Shown here piece by piece: positions 17,178 through 25,553 of a DNA stretch of 64,000 nucleotides. Each line of letters begins with the position of its first letter. Position 1 is the first letter of the stretch. The notes beneath the pieces were generated by a model. That model searched no databases and was not told the DNA's origin. It saw only the letters and a list, made by a program, of their open reading frames with translations. The stretch is from JAJAZB01 sp964244295 (GTDB taxonomy: Bacteria; Bacteroidota; Bacteroidia; Cytophagales; Spirosomataceae): the NCBI GenBank assembly GCA_964244295.1, contig CAXTIG010000034.1, positions 17,628 through 81,627 on the forward strand, given 5' to 3'. Made by a program: the position numbers and the translations under genes.

Positions 17178-17732
17178 ATGAACTCGATTTCCCAAATTAC
17201 CCGCAAAACCGCCACGGTGCTGGCGATGCTGTTGTTGGCAATGGCCTGCACGAAAGAATCCAGCGAGGTAGGTCCCCAAGGCGACCCCGGTGCGCAGGGT
17301 GCGCAAGGTCCAGCCGGGGCGCAAGGTCCAACCGGAGCAACCGGCCCGCAAGGCCAGGCGGGCAACGCCGACGTGCGGCAAATCACGTTTGGCTCGCAAA
17401 CCTGGGCCAATACTGCCGGTATCAGCGTCACCCTGACGTTGAACGGCATCAACCAGGAAATGGCCGAAAAGAGCGCTTTTTTCACCTACCTCAAATCCAC
17501 TAGCTGGTATCCCGTGCCGGGGGAGGTAAGCTCGTACGGGGAGTTCCGCACGTATCTGACTCCACTCTCCAATTCGACCCTGTACATCAAACGCGTGACG
17601 ACGGGTTTAGCGCTGACTGCTTCCGGGGTTCGGGTGGTGGTTATTCCGGCCAACGTCCTGAGCAATGCGCGCCAGGCGGTGGATTTCTCCAACTACGAAG
17701 CCGTTAAAAAAGCCTACAACCTACCCGACTGA
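17178..17732 (+). CDS. Lipoprotein with collagen-like Gly-X-Y repeats
   Basis: The 184-residue protein has a lipoprotein signal with lipobox LLAMAC (Cys at about 25). A collagen-like segment of about eleven Gly-X-Y triplets follows (about 33-65, GPQGDPGAQGAQGPAGAQ and on). Then comes a globular, beta-rich C-terminal domain of about 115 residues (ADVRQITFGSQTW, LYIKRVTTGLALTASGVRVVVIP). Collagen-like stalks trimerise and project domains from the cell surface. The domain is found in Bacteroidota lipoproteins of unknown function. A strong terminator follows the gene. Confidence 0.8.
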   Translation: MNSISQITRKTATVLAMLLLAMACTKESSEVGPQGDPGAQGAQGPAGAQGPTGATGPQGQAGNADVRQITFGSQTWANTAGISVTLTLNGINQEMAEKSAFFTYLKSTSWYPVPGEVSSYGEFRTYLTPLSNSTLYIKRVTTGLALTASGVRVVVIPANVLSNARQAVDFSNYEAVKKAYNLPD

Positions 17733-17743
17733 AGCGGATTTTG

Positions 17744-17790
17744 CCAACGGTCGCCGGGCTGACGTACAGCGGCGACCGTTGGGTGGTTTT
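17744..17790 (+). terminator. Intrinsic terminator after the collagen-like lipoprotein
   Basis: The arms CCAACGGTCGCCG (17744-17756) and CGGCGACCGTTGG (17770-17782) are perfectly complementary and are followed by GTGGTTTTT. This is a classic stem with a short U-run, 12 bases after the stop. Confidence 0.8.
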
Positions 17791-17847
17791 TCCTCACAAG
17801 CGGTTTGCGTACTGGACGTAATTTCTCTCATCCAAACTCTCACTCCC

Positions 17848-18252
17848 ATGAAAAAGCACTTGCTTCTCCCCCTGCTGGCCCTGTTGCTGCTGGCCGGATG
17901 CAAAAAAGAAGAGTCGGCCCCACCAGCCCCGCCCGAACCTGATTTTTCGGTGAAAGCCCCTGGGACCTACCGGGGTACGCTGAATGTTGGCTCCACAGCG
18001 CAGATCAATATCCCCTGCACGGTGGTGCGGGCCGATAAAAACCGCGTTAGCATCTCGATTAATCGCACCGTCGAAACCGTGGTGTTTAGCAACCAAACCA
18101 CGACGGCCGAAGGCACCTGCCGAATCTATACCACGTATGACGGTCTACTTTACGAGGGAACGGGCACCTTCGATGGGCAGAGTTTCATCATTAACACCAA
18201 AGCGAGCAAGAATTCCTCGAACATCTCGTTCATTTTCACTGGGAAAAAATGA
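17848..18252 (+). CDS. Small lipoprotein of unknown function
   Basis: The protein has 134 residues from the ATG at 17848. Signal peptide and lipobox LLLLAGC (Cys at about 18) are followed by KKEES and a proline-rich spacer. A beta-barrel-like domain follows (APGTYRGTLNVG, CTVVRADKNRVSISINRTVETVVFSN, YEGTGTFDGQSFIINTKAS). The pattern resembles Bacteroidota lipocalin-like lipoproteins. A longer in-frame start would run back through the upstream terminator and is rejected. Confidence 0.75.
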   Translation: MKKHLLLPLLALLLLAGCKKEESAPPAPPEPDFSVKAPGTYRGTLNVGSTAQINIPCTVVRADKNRVSISINRTVETVVFSNQTTTAEGTCRIYTTYDGLLYEGTGTFDGQSFIINTKASKNSSNISFIFTGKK

Positions 18253-18464
18253 GGTGCTGGGCTGGGCAGATAAGTCCCCTCAGCGGGGTACTTAGAAAAG
18301 AAACTCCAGTTTTAGTGCCCCGGCCCCGCTAAGCGCCCGTGCCAACTGCCGGGTATTTCCGCGCAAAAAATCAGGGATTTCATAGGAGTTTTCAGCGCAG
18401 GCTGTTGCCCTCACTGCTGCCAGTAACGACTAAGCTCTTCAGAAAACCAATCCTTTTCAGCCCC

Positions 18465-19581
18465 ATGACATCCCTCTCTTTTTTCCCGACTCCTCTTCAC
18501 CGCCCTGCTCCTGCTCACGCTGAGCCACTGCGGTAAAAAAACCAACGACCCCGCGCCCACGCCGCCCCCGACGGGCACAGCCACGGTGCCCGTCATCAAC
18601 GCCACCACGGCTCCCACGGCCAGCGCCCTCACCGCGACTTCGGCCACCATATCGGGGAGCCTCGACGCCAACGGCGGCGAGGCCATCACCCAACACGGGT
18701 TCGTGTACAGCAAAACGGTTCAAACCCCCACCCTGGCCGATAGCAAAACCGAACTCGGAGCCACTACCGGGCCGTTTCCGCTGACCATCAGCAGCAACCT
18801 CACGGGCCTGGAAGCCAACACGACCTACTACCTGCGGCCCTACGCCACCAACGCCAAAGGCACCGGGTACGGGGCCGTTGGGCAGTTGAAAACGGAGGCG
18901 ACGGGCGTGGCTGGAGAGATAACCAGAACCTGGGTCGAGAAGGCCAAATTTCCGGTTGAACCACGCGGTTATGGTTACCACCTGGTACCAGTAAACGGTA
19001 AAATCTACCTGCAAGGCGTACTTTCTTGGTCACAACAGCAGCAAAGGGTTTGTGAAAAAAGTATGGGAGTACGATATCCCAACGGACAAATGGCTGCAAA
19101 AGGCGGACTTCCCAGGCGCAGTGGATGGGTCTGGAATTGGGGCAGCTAGCAACGGAAAAGGGCTGGCCATTGGGCTTCGGGCTTCGGGTACACCCCTTTC
19201 AAGCTGGCAATACGACCCGTCTACTGATAAGTGGACCACAATTGGTCAGCAAAACCGGGACTACCTTCAATTTAGCTCTACCGGGAGTGAATTAGGGTTC
19301 AGCACTGATAAAATCATACAGTACCCGTACACTGCTCCTAAAACGACCGGCATCACTCCTAATGTACTGACGCTGAATCCATTTCAACGCCTCATTCCAC
19401 CATAAAAACTCCGATTCCTCATCCCATACCGTGCAACGGCAGTCTGGCCGCCGGCATGACCTTCGTACACGTGGGAGAACGGCTGTTTGTCATGATTGAT
19501 GAGGGGTACCAGAGCCCTTCTGCCTGGACTGCTTGCGAAAAAGACGCGATGGGTCGGTTGTTTGAACTGGTTAAAAAATGA
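18465..19581 (+). pseudogene. Decayed FN3/kelch-repeat lipoprotein gene (three frameshifts)
   Basis: Pieces of one lipoprotein are spread over different frames. The ATG at 18465 is one base out of frame with a clear lipobox signal (LLFTALLLLTLSHCG, near 18485-18535). That frame continues through a fibronectin-III-like domain (LTATSATISGSLDANGGEAI ... YYLRPYATNAKG) to a kelch start near 19018. The kelch part then shifts (HNSSKGFVKKVWEYDIPTDK) and runs to a stop at 19405. The tail (NGSLAAGMTFVHVGERLFVM ... MGRLFELVKK) is again in the earlier frame and stops at 19581. Three separate shifts in one gene argue for decay rather than sequencing error. Confidence 0.75.
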
Positions 19582-19621
19582 CTACCGAGCCGTTATCAAC
19601 CCTCTTTTTCCAAAACCGACC

Positions 19622-20056
19622 ATGAAAACCCCCAACCTCCCGCGCCTCCTCCTGCTGGCGCTCCTCCTGGCCCAACTGACGGCCTGCAAGACCCAAACCG
19701 AACCCCGGCCCCTGGCCGACCTCAACGCGCTGCAAGGCCGCTGGGCCAGCCTGACGGAGATCGGCTTCGAATTTGAGTTCGACCCGGCTACCCGCTCGGC
19801 GAAGTACACCAAAGTAATCACCGGAAACAGATATGGCTTTAAAGTAGGCGACGTGACCCTGAAAAACGTAGAGGCCGTCGACGAAACCACCTACCGGGGC
19901 GAACTCTTGTACCGGTCGGGGTCGGGGTACTTCGTGTTCGCCGACGTGAAGTTCAACCTGGCGGGCGACGAGTGGATTTATACTTCCGACGCCGGCAGTA
20001 TCTCCGGCAGCCTGACCGTGAGTGGCCAGACCGGCAAGTTAAAGCGCGTTCCTTAA
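19622..20056 (+). CDS. Small lipoprotein, lipocalin-like (LQGRW type)
   Basis: The protein has 144 residues from the ATG at 19622. The lipobox is AQLTAC (Cys about 21), followed by the domain start ADLNALQGRWASL and alternating strands (FEFDPATRSAKYTKVITGNRYGFKVGDVTLKNV). The gene starts 40 bases after the decayed kelch gene. It is paralogous to the next gene, sharing PLADxxxLQGxW, the SGYFVF/SGYYVF motif and overall length. An outer-membrane or surface role is likely; function unknown. Confidence 0.75.
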   Translation: MKTPNLPRLLLLALLLAQLTACKTQTEPRPLADLNALQGRWASLTEIGFEFEFDPATRSAKYTKVITGNRYGFKVGDVTLKNVEAVDETTYRGELLYRSGSGYFVFADVKFNLAGDEWIYTSDAGSISGSLTVSGQTGKLKRVP

Positions 20057-20077
20057 CTTTTTCTTCTTCCCAAAACC

Positions 20078-20524
20078 ATGAACTCGTTTCCATTCGGCGA
20101 AGCCAAACGCTTCCTCGCCCTGCTCGCGCTGCTGCTATCCCTGGCCTCGGCCTGCACCAAAACCAGTCCCGAACCCCTGGCCGACGTAGCCAAACTCCAG
20201 GGTACCTGGAAAAGCAGCGACTTCCCCATCGCCGTGACGGTGGATTTTACCACCACCGACAAAACCGCCAAAATCACCCAGGTGGCCTCGAACACCTACT
20301 CCTTCCGAACGGGCGATTTATTCTGGAAGGAAGTCGTGCCCACCGGGGCCAGCACCTTCCGGCTGGCGCAGTTGACCAAGTCGAAGTCGGGGTACTACGT
20401 GTTCCAGACCGGCAAGGCCACGCTCGTAAGCGATACCCAACTCGACCTCCAGTTTTCGGGCGACAGCGATGATGCAGGGCTGCTGAAACTGGACGGGAAA
20501 AAGGCAACGTTTACGAAGCAGTAA
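20078..20524 (+). CDS. Small lipoprotein, tandem paralogue of the previous gene
   Basis: The 148-residue protein has lipobox LASAC (Cys about 27) and a domain beginning EPLADVAKLQGTWKS. It shares strand order with the gene 21 bases upstream (TDKTAKITQVASNTYSFRTGDLFWKEV). The two probably form one transcript and arose by duplication. No function is known. Confidence 0.75.
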   Translation: MNSFPFGEAKRFLALLALLLSLASACTKTSPEPLADVAKLQGTWKSSDFPIAVTVDFTTTDKTAKITQVASNTYSFRTGDLFWKEVVPTGASTFRLAQLTKSKSGYYVFQTGKATLVSDTQLDLQFSGDSDDAGLLKLDGKKATFTKQ

Positions 20525-20804
20525 TTTCCGTGGGAGCATTTGCTCAGGGGCAAGGACAACCTGGCGCTTTTTCTGCGCACTCGTGAGCAAACGATTCAGT
20601 TCGTTCAAACGACCACCGTCGATTTCCGCAAGCACTTCGAACCCACCGGCGGGGGAATAAATACGACGTTCACCAGATTTTCCTTGTTCAGTGGGGCCAC
20701 GTGGGCCGACACCTGCGGCAGATTCGGAAGGTGAAGCAACACGCGGATTATCCGAAAACATCCGGTGCCGCCAAACGCTGACGCAGAGCAACGTGAATGG
20801 AATT
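20525..20804. other. Intergenic stretch without a recognisable gene
   Basis: About 280 bases between the lipoprotein gene and a bidirectional terminator. Short open frames exist on both strands (one on the plus strand contains TTTVDFRKHFEPTGGG), but none has a family signature, a good start or a plausible length. It could be remnant coding DNA. Confidence 0.4.
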
Positions 20805-20852
20805 TCACAAAAAAAGCGCCCTCGTGCCAGTAGAAGGGCGCTTTTTTTGTGA
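20805..20852. terminator. Bidirectional intrinsic terminator
   Basis: Perfect 18-base arms (20805-20822 and 20835-20852) have a GC core AGCGCCCT and flanking A/T runs (AAAAAAA before, TTTTTTT after). The stem works in both directions, for the lipoprotein genes from the left and the esterase from the right. Confidence 0.85.
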
Positions 20853-20916
20853 AGAGGTTATCTGAAAATAAATACGGAGGGGTCACGCTGAGCGGAACGG
20901 TCCGTATTTATTGCCG

Positions 20917-21810
20917 CTAAAACTGATGAAAACTCTCGCCGATAAAAGCCAGCGCCGGGATAATTCCACTCCGCCAATACGGCCAGTTGTGGACACCGTG
21001 CCGCACCATGAATTTGTGCGGAATCTTTTTGTCTTTCATCGCCAAATGCAGGGCGCAGTTGCCCGCGATGAGGAAATCGTCGTCGCCGCAGTCGAGCCAG
21101 TAGCGCACGGTTTTCAGCTTTTCCAAGTCGCCCGTTTGCACCAGATTCATCGGTGAATTTTGCTGCCAGGCCGGGGTAATCCGGTTGCCATCGGGCGTGG
21201 CCGGGCCGAAGAGGTTGGCAAAAAAGCGGTCGTAGTCGGCTTTTGGAAAGTTTTTGATTTCCTCGTCGGTCCAGGTCGCGGCGCTCAGCGGGGCGCAGGC
21301 GGCGAACAACTCCGAGTGTTTCAAGGCCATCACGAGCGTACCGTAGCCACCCATCGACAGCCCGGCGATACCCCGGTAGCGTTTTTCGGCCCGGATGGGG
21401 TACTGTTTTTCGATGGCGGGTAGGAATTCCTGGACGAAAAAATCTTCGTACTTCACCTTGCCGTCGAAGGAGTTTATGTACCAGTCCTTCTGCCCGTCGG
21501 GCATCACGATGATCATCGGCGGAATCATGCCCTCGGCGATGGCCTTGTCGGCCAGGCGGTTTACTTCGCCAAACTGCACCCAGCCTGTTTCATCGTCGCC
21601 GTAGCCGTGGAGGAGGTACACCACCGGGTATTTGCGCTCGGAGGTGCCAAAATCGGGCGGCAGGTAAATGCCGTAGCGGACGGCTTTGCCGAGGATTTTA
21701 CTGGAAACACTGCGGCCTTCGTAGACTTTACCGCTGGGCTGGGCCAACAGCGAAGTCGTGAGCAACAGCCCGGCCAGGAGGGGTACAATAAAACGGGGGG
21801 AGATTTTCAT
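20917..21810 (-). CDS. Secreted alpha/beta-hydrolase esterase (esterase D/feruloyl esterase family)
   Basis: The protein has 297 residues from the ATG at 21810 with a signal peptide (FIVPLLAGLLLTTSLLAQP). The nucleophile motif is AGLSMGGYG (Ser about 150), the acid is probably in DCGDDDFL, and the catalytic His is in VRHGVHNWPYW. The oxyanion region is YLLHGYGDDETGW. Such enzymes cleave acyl or feruloyl esters from polysaccharides or small esters; substrate unknown. The lone arm of the gtcacgctgagcgg repeat near 20879 lies just after its stop. Confidence 0.85.
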   Translation of the reverse strand: MKISPRFIVPLLAGLLLTTSLLAQPSGKVYEGRSVSSKILGKAVRYGIYLPPDFGTSERKYPVVYLLHGYGDDETGWVQFGEVNRLADKAIAEGMIPPMIIVMPDGQKDWYINSFDGKVKYEDFFVQEFLPAIEKQYPIRAEKRYRGIAGLSMGGYGTLVMALKHSELFAACAPLSAATWTDEEIKNFPKADYDRFFANLFGPATPDGNRITPAWQQNSPMNLVQTGDLEKLKTVRYWLDCGDDDFLIAGNCALHLAMKDKKIPHKFMVRHGVHNWPYWRSGIIPALAFIGESFHQF

Positions 21811-21949
21811 GGGGTGGTTCAAGGTTAAATTTTCGTGAAGTTGCGGGATTCTGAGGAACCGGTCAACTGACCCCGCCCGGAGAATGCTACCTTTCCCGCT
21901 GAAACGCTTGGCCACTTCTTTGAAAATCAACCTTCAACGCACTTTTCTC

Positions 21950-22900
21950 ATGGCAAAAGCAATCGAACAAATCAGCATCCTCACCGTCGGGCACTTCGGC
22001 CTCGGTGTTCACGGGGCGGGTATTGGCAGCCCCGCCCAGCAGGTTCACGACGGCGACACGGTCAACGTCCGTGCCCTGGGCAACTTCGGCCTCCGCTTCC
22101 TGGGCATTGACGCGCCCGAAGTCAGTTTCGACCTGCCCGGCGGCGGACTCACTTTCGTTTCCATCGGCAACCCGAAGTGGGAAGAATTCCTCAGCGACCC
22201 CTTCAACGCCGAAAAATGGGGCGAAATCACGCTGTCGACGGCGCTGAAAAAGTACCTGAAAACCGTCACCGGGCCGGGTACCGCCCTCAACCACGCCCAC
22301 CACGCCGGGCCGCCCGAAGGTTTTTTGGAAGCAGAAATTAAAAAAGACATGGCAGCGCTGGGTCAAACGAAGGAGGATTTCAAGTTCTTTCTCGTTTTCG
22401 CCTACGAAATCATGGACGGCTACGGTCGGCTCCTCTCCTACCTCAACGCCGATTACCCCGCTCCGCCCCGGCCCACGCACTACAACGAGCGCCTGCTCGA
22501 AGCGGGCCTGACGATTCCCTACTTCATTTTCCCGAACGTGGATCCGTTCGTGAAAGACAAAGCCCCCGGCCGTTCGGTGGGCGCAACCCCGGAGGAGTTT
22601 CGGCAGAAAATTGCCCGGAGTCCGAAACTGACCGCCGCCCGCGCCTGGGTGAAAGCGGCCCGCGAGGCCAAAAAAGGCGTGTTTGAGGCGGGGAATCCGC
22701 TGCGGCTGATGCCCTTCGAGTTGCGCTTCCTAGCCCAGCGTCGCGCCCCCAACCGCTGGGTGATCGACCTCAGTAAAACCGACAACGTGCTGATTCGCCC
22801 CGAAAAATACTTCACCATCCCAAACCTCGAAGACCGCCTGTTTATCCCGGAGGAATTCGTGCCGCTGTTTGTGGAGCGGGGCTGGCGGAGAGGACGGTAA
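21950..22900 (+). CDS. Thermonuclease (SNase)-like protein with an inserted region
   Basis: The protein has 316 residues from the ATG at 21950. SNase motifs are split. HDGDTVNVRAL and LRFLGIDAPEVSF (about 30-64) carry the Asp, Arg and Glu expected at the calcium/active site. MDGYGRLLSYLNAD (about 155-168) carries the second catalytic-type Arg. Between them is an insert of about 90 residues (KYLKTVTGPGTALNHAHHAG and on), and about 150 residues extend beyond. There is no signal peptide, whereas staphylococcal-type nucleases are secreted. It may be an intracellular nuclease or a non-nuclease SN domain. Confidence 0.65.
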   Translation: MAKAIEQISILTVGHFGLGVHGAGIGSPAQQVHDGDTVNVRALGNFGLRFLGIDAPEVSFDLPGGGLTFVSIGNPKWEEFLSDPFNAEKWGEITLSTALKKYLKTVTGPGTALNHAHHAGPPEGFLEAEIKKDMAALGQTKEDFKFFLVFAYEIMDGYGRLLSYLNADYPAPPRPTHYNERLLEAGLTIPYFIFPNVDPFVKDKAPGRSVGATPEEFRQKIARSPKLTAARAWVKAAREAKKGVFEAGNPLRLMPFELRFLAQRRAPNRWVIDLSKTDNVLIRPEKYFTIPNLEDRLFIPEEFVPLFVERGWRRGR

Positions 22901-22924
22901 ACTAGATGTAGAGAGCAGAGGGAA

Positions 22925-22975
22925 TAGAGTAGAGAGAAAAGGCACCCGGATGCAACTGCATTTCTCTCTACTCTA
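22925..22975. repeat. Inverted repeat of tagagtagagag words
   Basis: Perfect 15-base arms (22925-22939 and 22961-22975) lie between convergent genes. The right arm contains the amidase stop codon (22968-22970). Similar AG-rich words form the repeat at 38961-39069. Confidence 0.75.
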
Positions 22976-24635
22976 GTTTCGGGTGTTTCTTGTGAAATGC
23001 CGTCGCGTCCTGGTAGGCTTTCGCCACCTGCAACAGTTTCGCTTCGCTGAACAACTGCCCCGTAAATGTAATGCTCAGCGGCCGTTCGGGCTTGCCCGGC
23101 TCCTGCCGGAAGCCGTTGGGCAGCACCACGCAGGGGTGGCCGGTGAGGTTGGTGAGCGTCAGGCTGCGCCCAAACGAAGGCGTAACGTACCCGTCGAGGC
23201 CGCGCAGGGTGGAGGCCATCGCCCGAATAAGCCGGGTGCGGTGGCGGGCCGCCTGCACGTACTCCACGGCGGGCACGAACCGCGCCGCCCGGAAGGCATT
23301 CGGCCAGGCATTTTTGATTTGCCGTACCATCAGGTCGTCTTTGCCGTTGCGGGTGAGTTCGTCGAAAGCAGCGGCGGCTTCCACCCCCAACACGAAGGAA
23401 ATGTCGTTGGCGGGCAGGTCGGGTAAGTCGATGGGCACCAAGTCCAGCCCTAGGCCCCGAAGCACGGCCAGGCTGCTGGAGTCGTTGGCGCGGTTGGGGT
23501 AATTCCGGGCAAAATCAGCCCGGAGGTAGCCAAACTTCAGGCCCTTCAGCGAAGCCGCCGCGCCGTTGTAGTTGAAGGGCGCGTCCAGCACGCTGGCATC
23601 CTGTCCATCGGGGCCGAGGATGGCGTTGAAGACGATCGCGCAATCTTCCACCGTGCGGCACAGCGGGCCGAGTTTGTCCATGCTCCAACTGAGCGCCATT
23701 GCGCCGGTGCGCGGCACCCGTCCAAACGTGGGCCGCAGGCCGGTAGCGCCGCACTCGGTGGAAGGCGACACGATGCTGCCCAGCGTTTCCGAACCAATCG
23801 CGAAGGGCAGGCAACCCGCCGCCACCGCCGAAGCCGACCCCGCCGAGGAGCCACTCGACCCCCGGCTCAGGTCCCAGGGATTTTTGGTGGTGCCGCCAAA
23901 CCACACGTCGCCCCAGGCCAGTTCGCCCAGGCTGAGTTTGGCGCAGAGCACGGCACCGGCTTTTTCCAATCGTTGCACTACGGTAGCGTCGTAGTCGAGG
24001 GTTTGGGTTTTGAACGGCACCGAACCCCAGGTGGTCGGGTAGCCTTTTTTGGCCAGCAAATCCTTCGCCCCGTAGGGAATGCCGTGGAGCAGGCCGTGGT
24101 AGCGCCCGGCCTTCAGGTCGGCATCGGCCTGAGCCGCCTGCTTCAGCGCCAGGTCTTCGGTGAGCGTGACCACGCAGTGGAGTTGCGGGTCGTATTTTTT
24201 CAGCCGGACCAGGAAAAATTTCGTCAAGTCAACCGAGGAAATCTGCTTCGAGCGGATGAGTTCGGCCAGTTCACGGACGGAGAAAAAAGCCAGATCGTCG
24301 CGCCGGGCGGGGAGTTTTACTGCGCCGGGAGCCGAGGCTTTGAAAGGCAGGCGATTTTTTTCAAATTGAAAACCAGGGGGCAACGGGTTGAACACCAGCG
24401 CCGGGGCGATGTCGTTGGGCAGTTCGATTTTCCGGTTGGCCTCGAAGTTCTTTCGGGTGTCGCGGAGTTCGTCGAGCATCGAATCGGCCTCGGCGGGCGT
24501 GAATTCCAAGCCCATGATTTTGGCCGCTTCGCCCACCACGGAGGTGGTCAGCGGGGCTTCGGCCAAGTGAACAACGGCCCCGCCCAAGGTGAACGCGGCG
24601 GCAAGGAGCAGGAGGGTGGGTAGGGGTTTTCGCAT
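22968..24635 (-). CDS. Amidase signature family protein, exported
   Basis: The protein has 555 residues. An N-terminal signal or anchor (LPTLLLLAAAFTLGGAVVHL) is followed by an alpha-helical linker. The amidase fold carries the Ser-cisSer-Lys triad: Lys in GIPYGAKDLLAKKG, the serines in SRGSSGSSAGSASAVAAG, and the strand FAIGSETLGSIVSPS. Family members hydrolyse amide bonds in diverse substrates. Neighbours give no hint of the substrate. The last two residues and stop come from the palindrome arm at 22961-22975. Confidence 0.88.
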   Translation of the reverse strand: MRKPLPTLLLLAAAFTLGGAVVHLAEAPLTTSVVGEAAKIMGLEFTPAEADSMLDELRDTRKNFEANRKIELPNDIAPALVFNPLPPGFQFEKNRLPFKASAPGAVKLPARRDDLAFFSVRELAELIRSKQISSVDLTKFFLVRLKKYDPQLHCVVTLTEDLALKQAAQADADLKAGRYHGLLHGIPYGAKDLLAKKGYPTTWGSVPFKTQTLDYDATVVQRLEKAGAVLCAKLSLGELAWGDVWFGGTTKNPWDLSRGSSGSSAGSASAVAAGCLPFAIGSETLGSIVSPSTECGATGLRPTFGRVPRTGAMALSWSMDKLGPLCRTVEDCAIVFNAILGPDGQDASVLDAPFNYNGAAASLKGLKFGYLRADFARNYPNRANDSSSLAVLRGLGLDLVPIDLPDLPANDISFVLGVEAAAAFDELTRNGKDDLMVRQIKNAWPNAFRAARFVPAVEYVQAARHRTRLIRAMASTLRGLDGYVTPSFGRSLTLTNLTGHPCVVLPNGFRQEPGKPERPLSITFTGQLFSEAKLLQVAKAYQDATAFHKKHPKLE

Positions 24636-24658
24636 GGGAGGAGAATTCGGTTTTGCTT

Positions 24659-24712
24659 CATCTCCCTTCCGTCAGCCGCTGAATTAATTCACCAGTTGAC
24701 GGAAGGGAGATG
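24659..24712. repeat. Inverted repeat in a divergent intergenic gap
   Basis: Perfect 16-base arms CATCTCCCTTCCGTCA (24659-24674) and its complement (24697-24712) flank a loop containing GAATTAATTC, itself palindromic. It lies between the divergent starts of the amidase and the MjaI-like gene, so a regulatory or operator role is possible. Confidence 0.7.
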
Positions 24713-24755
24713 GAGCGCGGAAAGCGAAGTTATCATTTTTAGCGCAGAAAAAATC

Positions 24756-25532
24756 ATGGGCGAATTCCCCAACCCCGTCCCGCCCGCCCTGTTCCGAGCC
24801 ACCAACGGCCCCTGGAACGAACTACGCCTCAACGCCCCCTGGAGCGTGGGCTACGTGACCACGCTCATCGAAACGCGGGCATTTGATTCAAAAGAGGACT
24901 GGGAAAGTTTCTACTACGAAAGCGGCGCGGAACGCCTGCGGCTATTCGCCAACCTGCCCGAAACCGACCGCGCCACGCTGAGTGATTTTCGCCTCGCGCA
25001 AACCGACCCGGCCCGCATCGGGTGCCTGCCCTGGGCGCTCAAAAACCTGAACTTCAATTTTGGCCGCAGGCCGGAAGAACTGGCCGAAAAAGGCCGGGTT
25101 TTACGCGAGCGAATTCGGCAGTTGGGAAGCGAAATCTCGCCGGAACAAGCCACCGACTGCGTACGCTTCCGGGTCATCGGCGAAACCTGGAACGGCGTCG
25201 TGCTGCGCGAACGAAACGCAGTGGCGACGTTGCAACGACACTTTCCCGGCCTGCGCTTTGAGAAAACACCGGGCGACTTTGACCACCGCCGCGCCGTGGA
25301 TTACCAGGTTTTTTGCGGGGAAACCCTGCGGGCGGGAATTCAGATCAAACCCCGGAGTTACGCCGAGTCCAACGCGCCGTACCTGGTTAAAGCCCGGCAG
25401 GCGAATGCGGCCAAAAATGAGGCGTACCGGCGGGCGTTTGGTTGCCCGGTGTTTGAGGTGCTGGCGCAGGGAAACGGGGAGATTTTGAATTCGGGGGTGC
25501 TCGAGCGGCTACGGGCACTGGTTTCGGCGTGA
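24756..25532 (+). CDS. MjaI-like type II restriction endonuclease, orphan
   Basis: The protein has 258 residues from the ATG at 24756; an upstream TTG start lies in the palindrome and is rejected. The order of motifs follows the MjaI family as I know it: SKEDWESFYYES, the NLNFNFGRR segment, ETWNGVVLRERNAVATLQR, and a nuclease core AVDYQVFCG ... LRAGIQIKPRSY (Asp182, then Q-x-K). A final strand GCPVFEVLAQGNGEI follows. The core resembles the D...(E/Q)xK motif of PD-(D/E)xK nucleases. No methyltransferase gene is nearby, which is unusual for a live restriction system. rmuC follows 21 bases downstream. Family assignment is from memory of motif order. Confidence 0.6.
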   Translation: MGEFPNPVPPALFRATNGPWNELRLNAPWSVGYVTTLIETRAFDSKEDWESFYYESGAERLRLFANLPETDRATLSDFRLAQTDPARIGCLPWALKNLNFNFGRRPEELAEKGRVLRERIRQLGSEISPEQATDCVRFRVIGETWNGVVLRERNAVATLQRHFPGLRFEKTPGDFDHRRAVDYQVFCGETLRAGIQIKPRSYAESNAPYLVKARQANAAKNEAYRRAFGCPVFEVLAQGNGEILNSGVLERLRALVSA

Positions 25533-25553
25533 TTTTTGGCGAAGTTTGTGGAC

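Noticed and set aside
20540..20734. Small plus-strand ORF between the lipoprotein and the terminator
   Set aside because: It has no signal, family motif or plausible start context, and both strands are equally open here.
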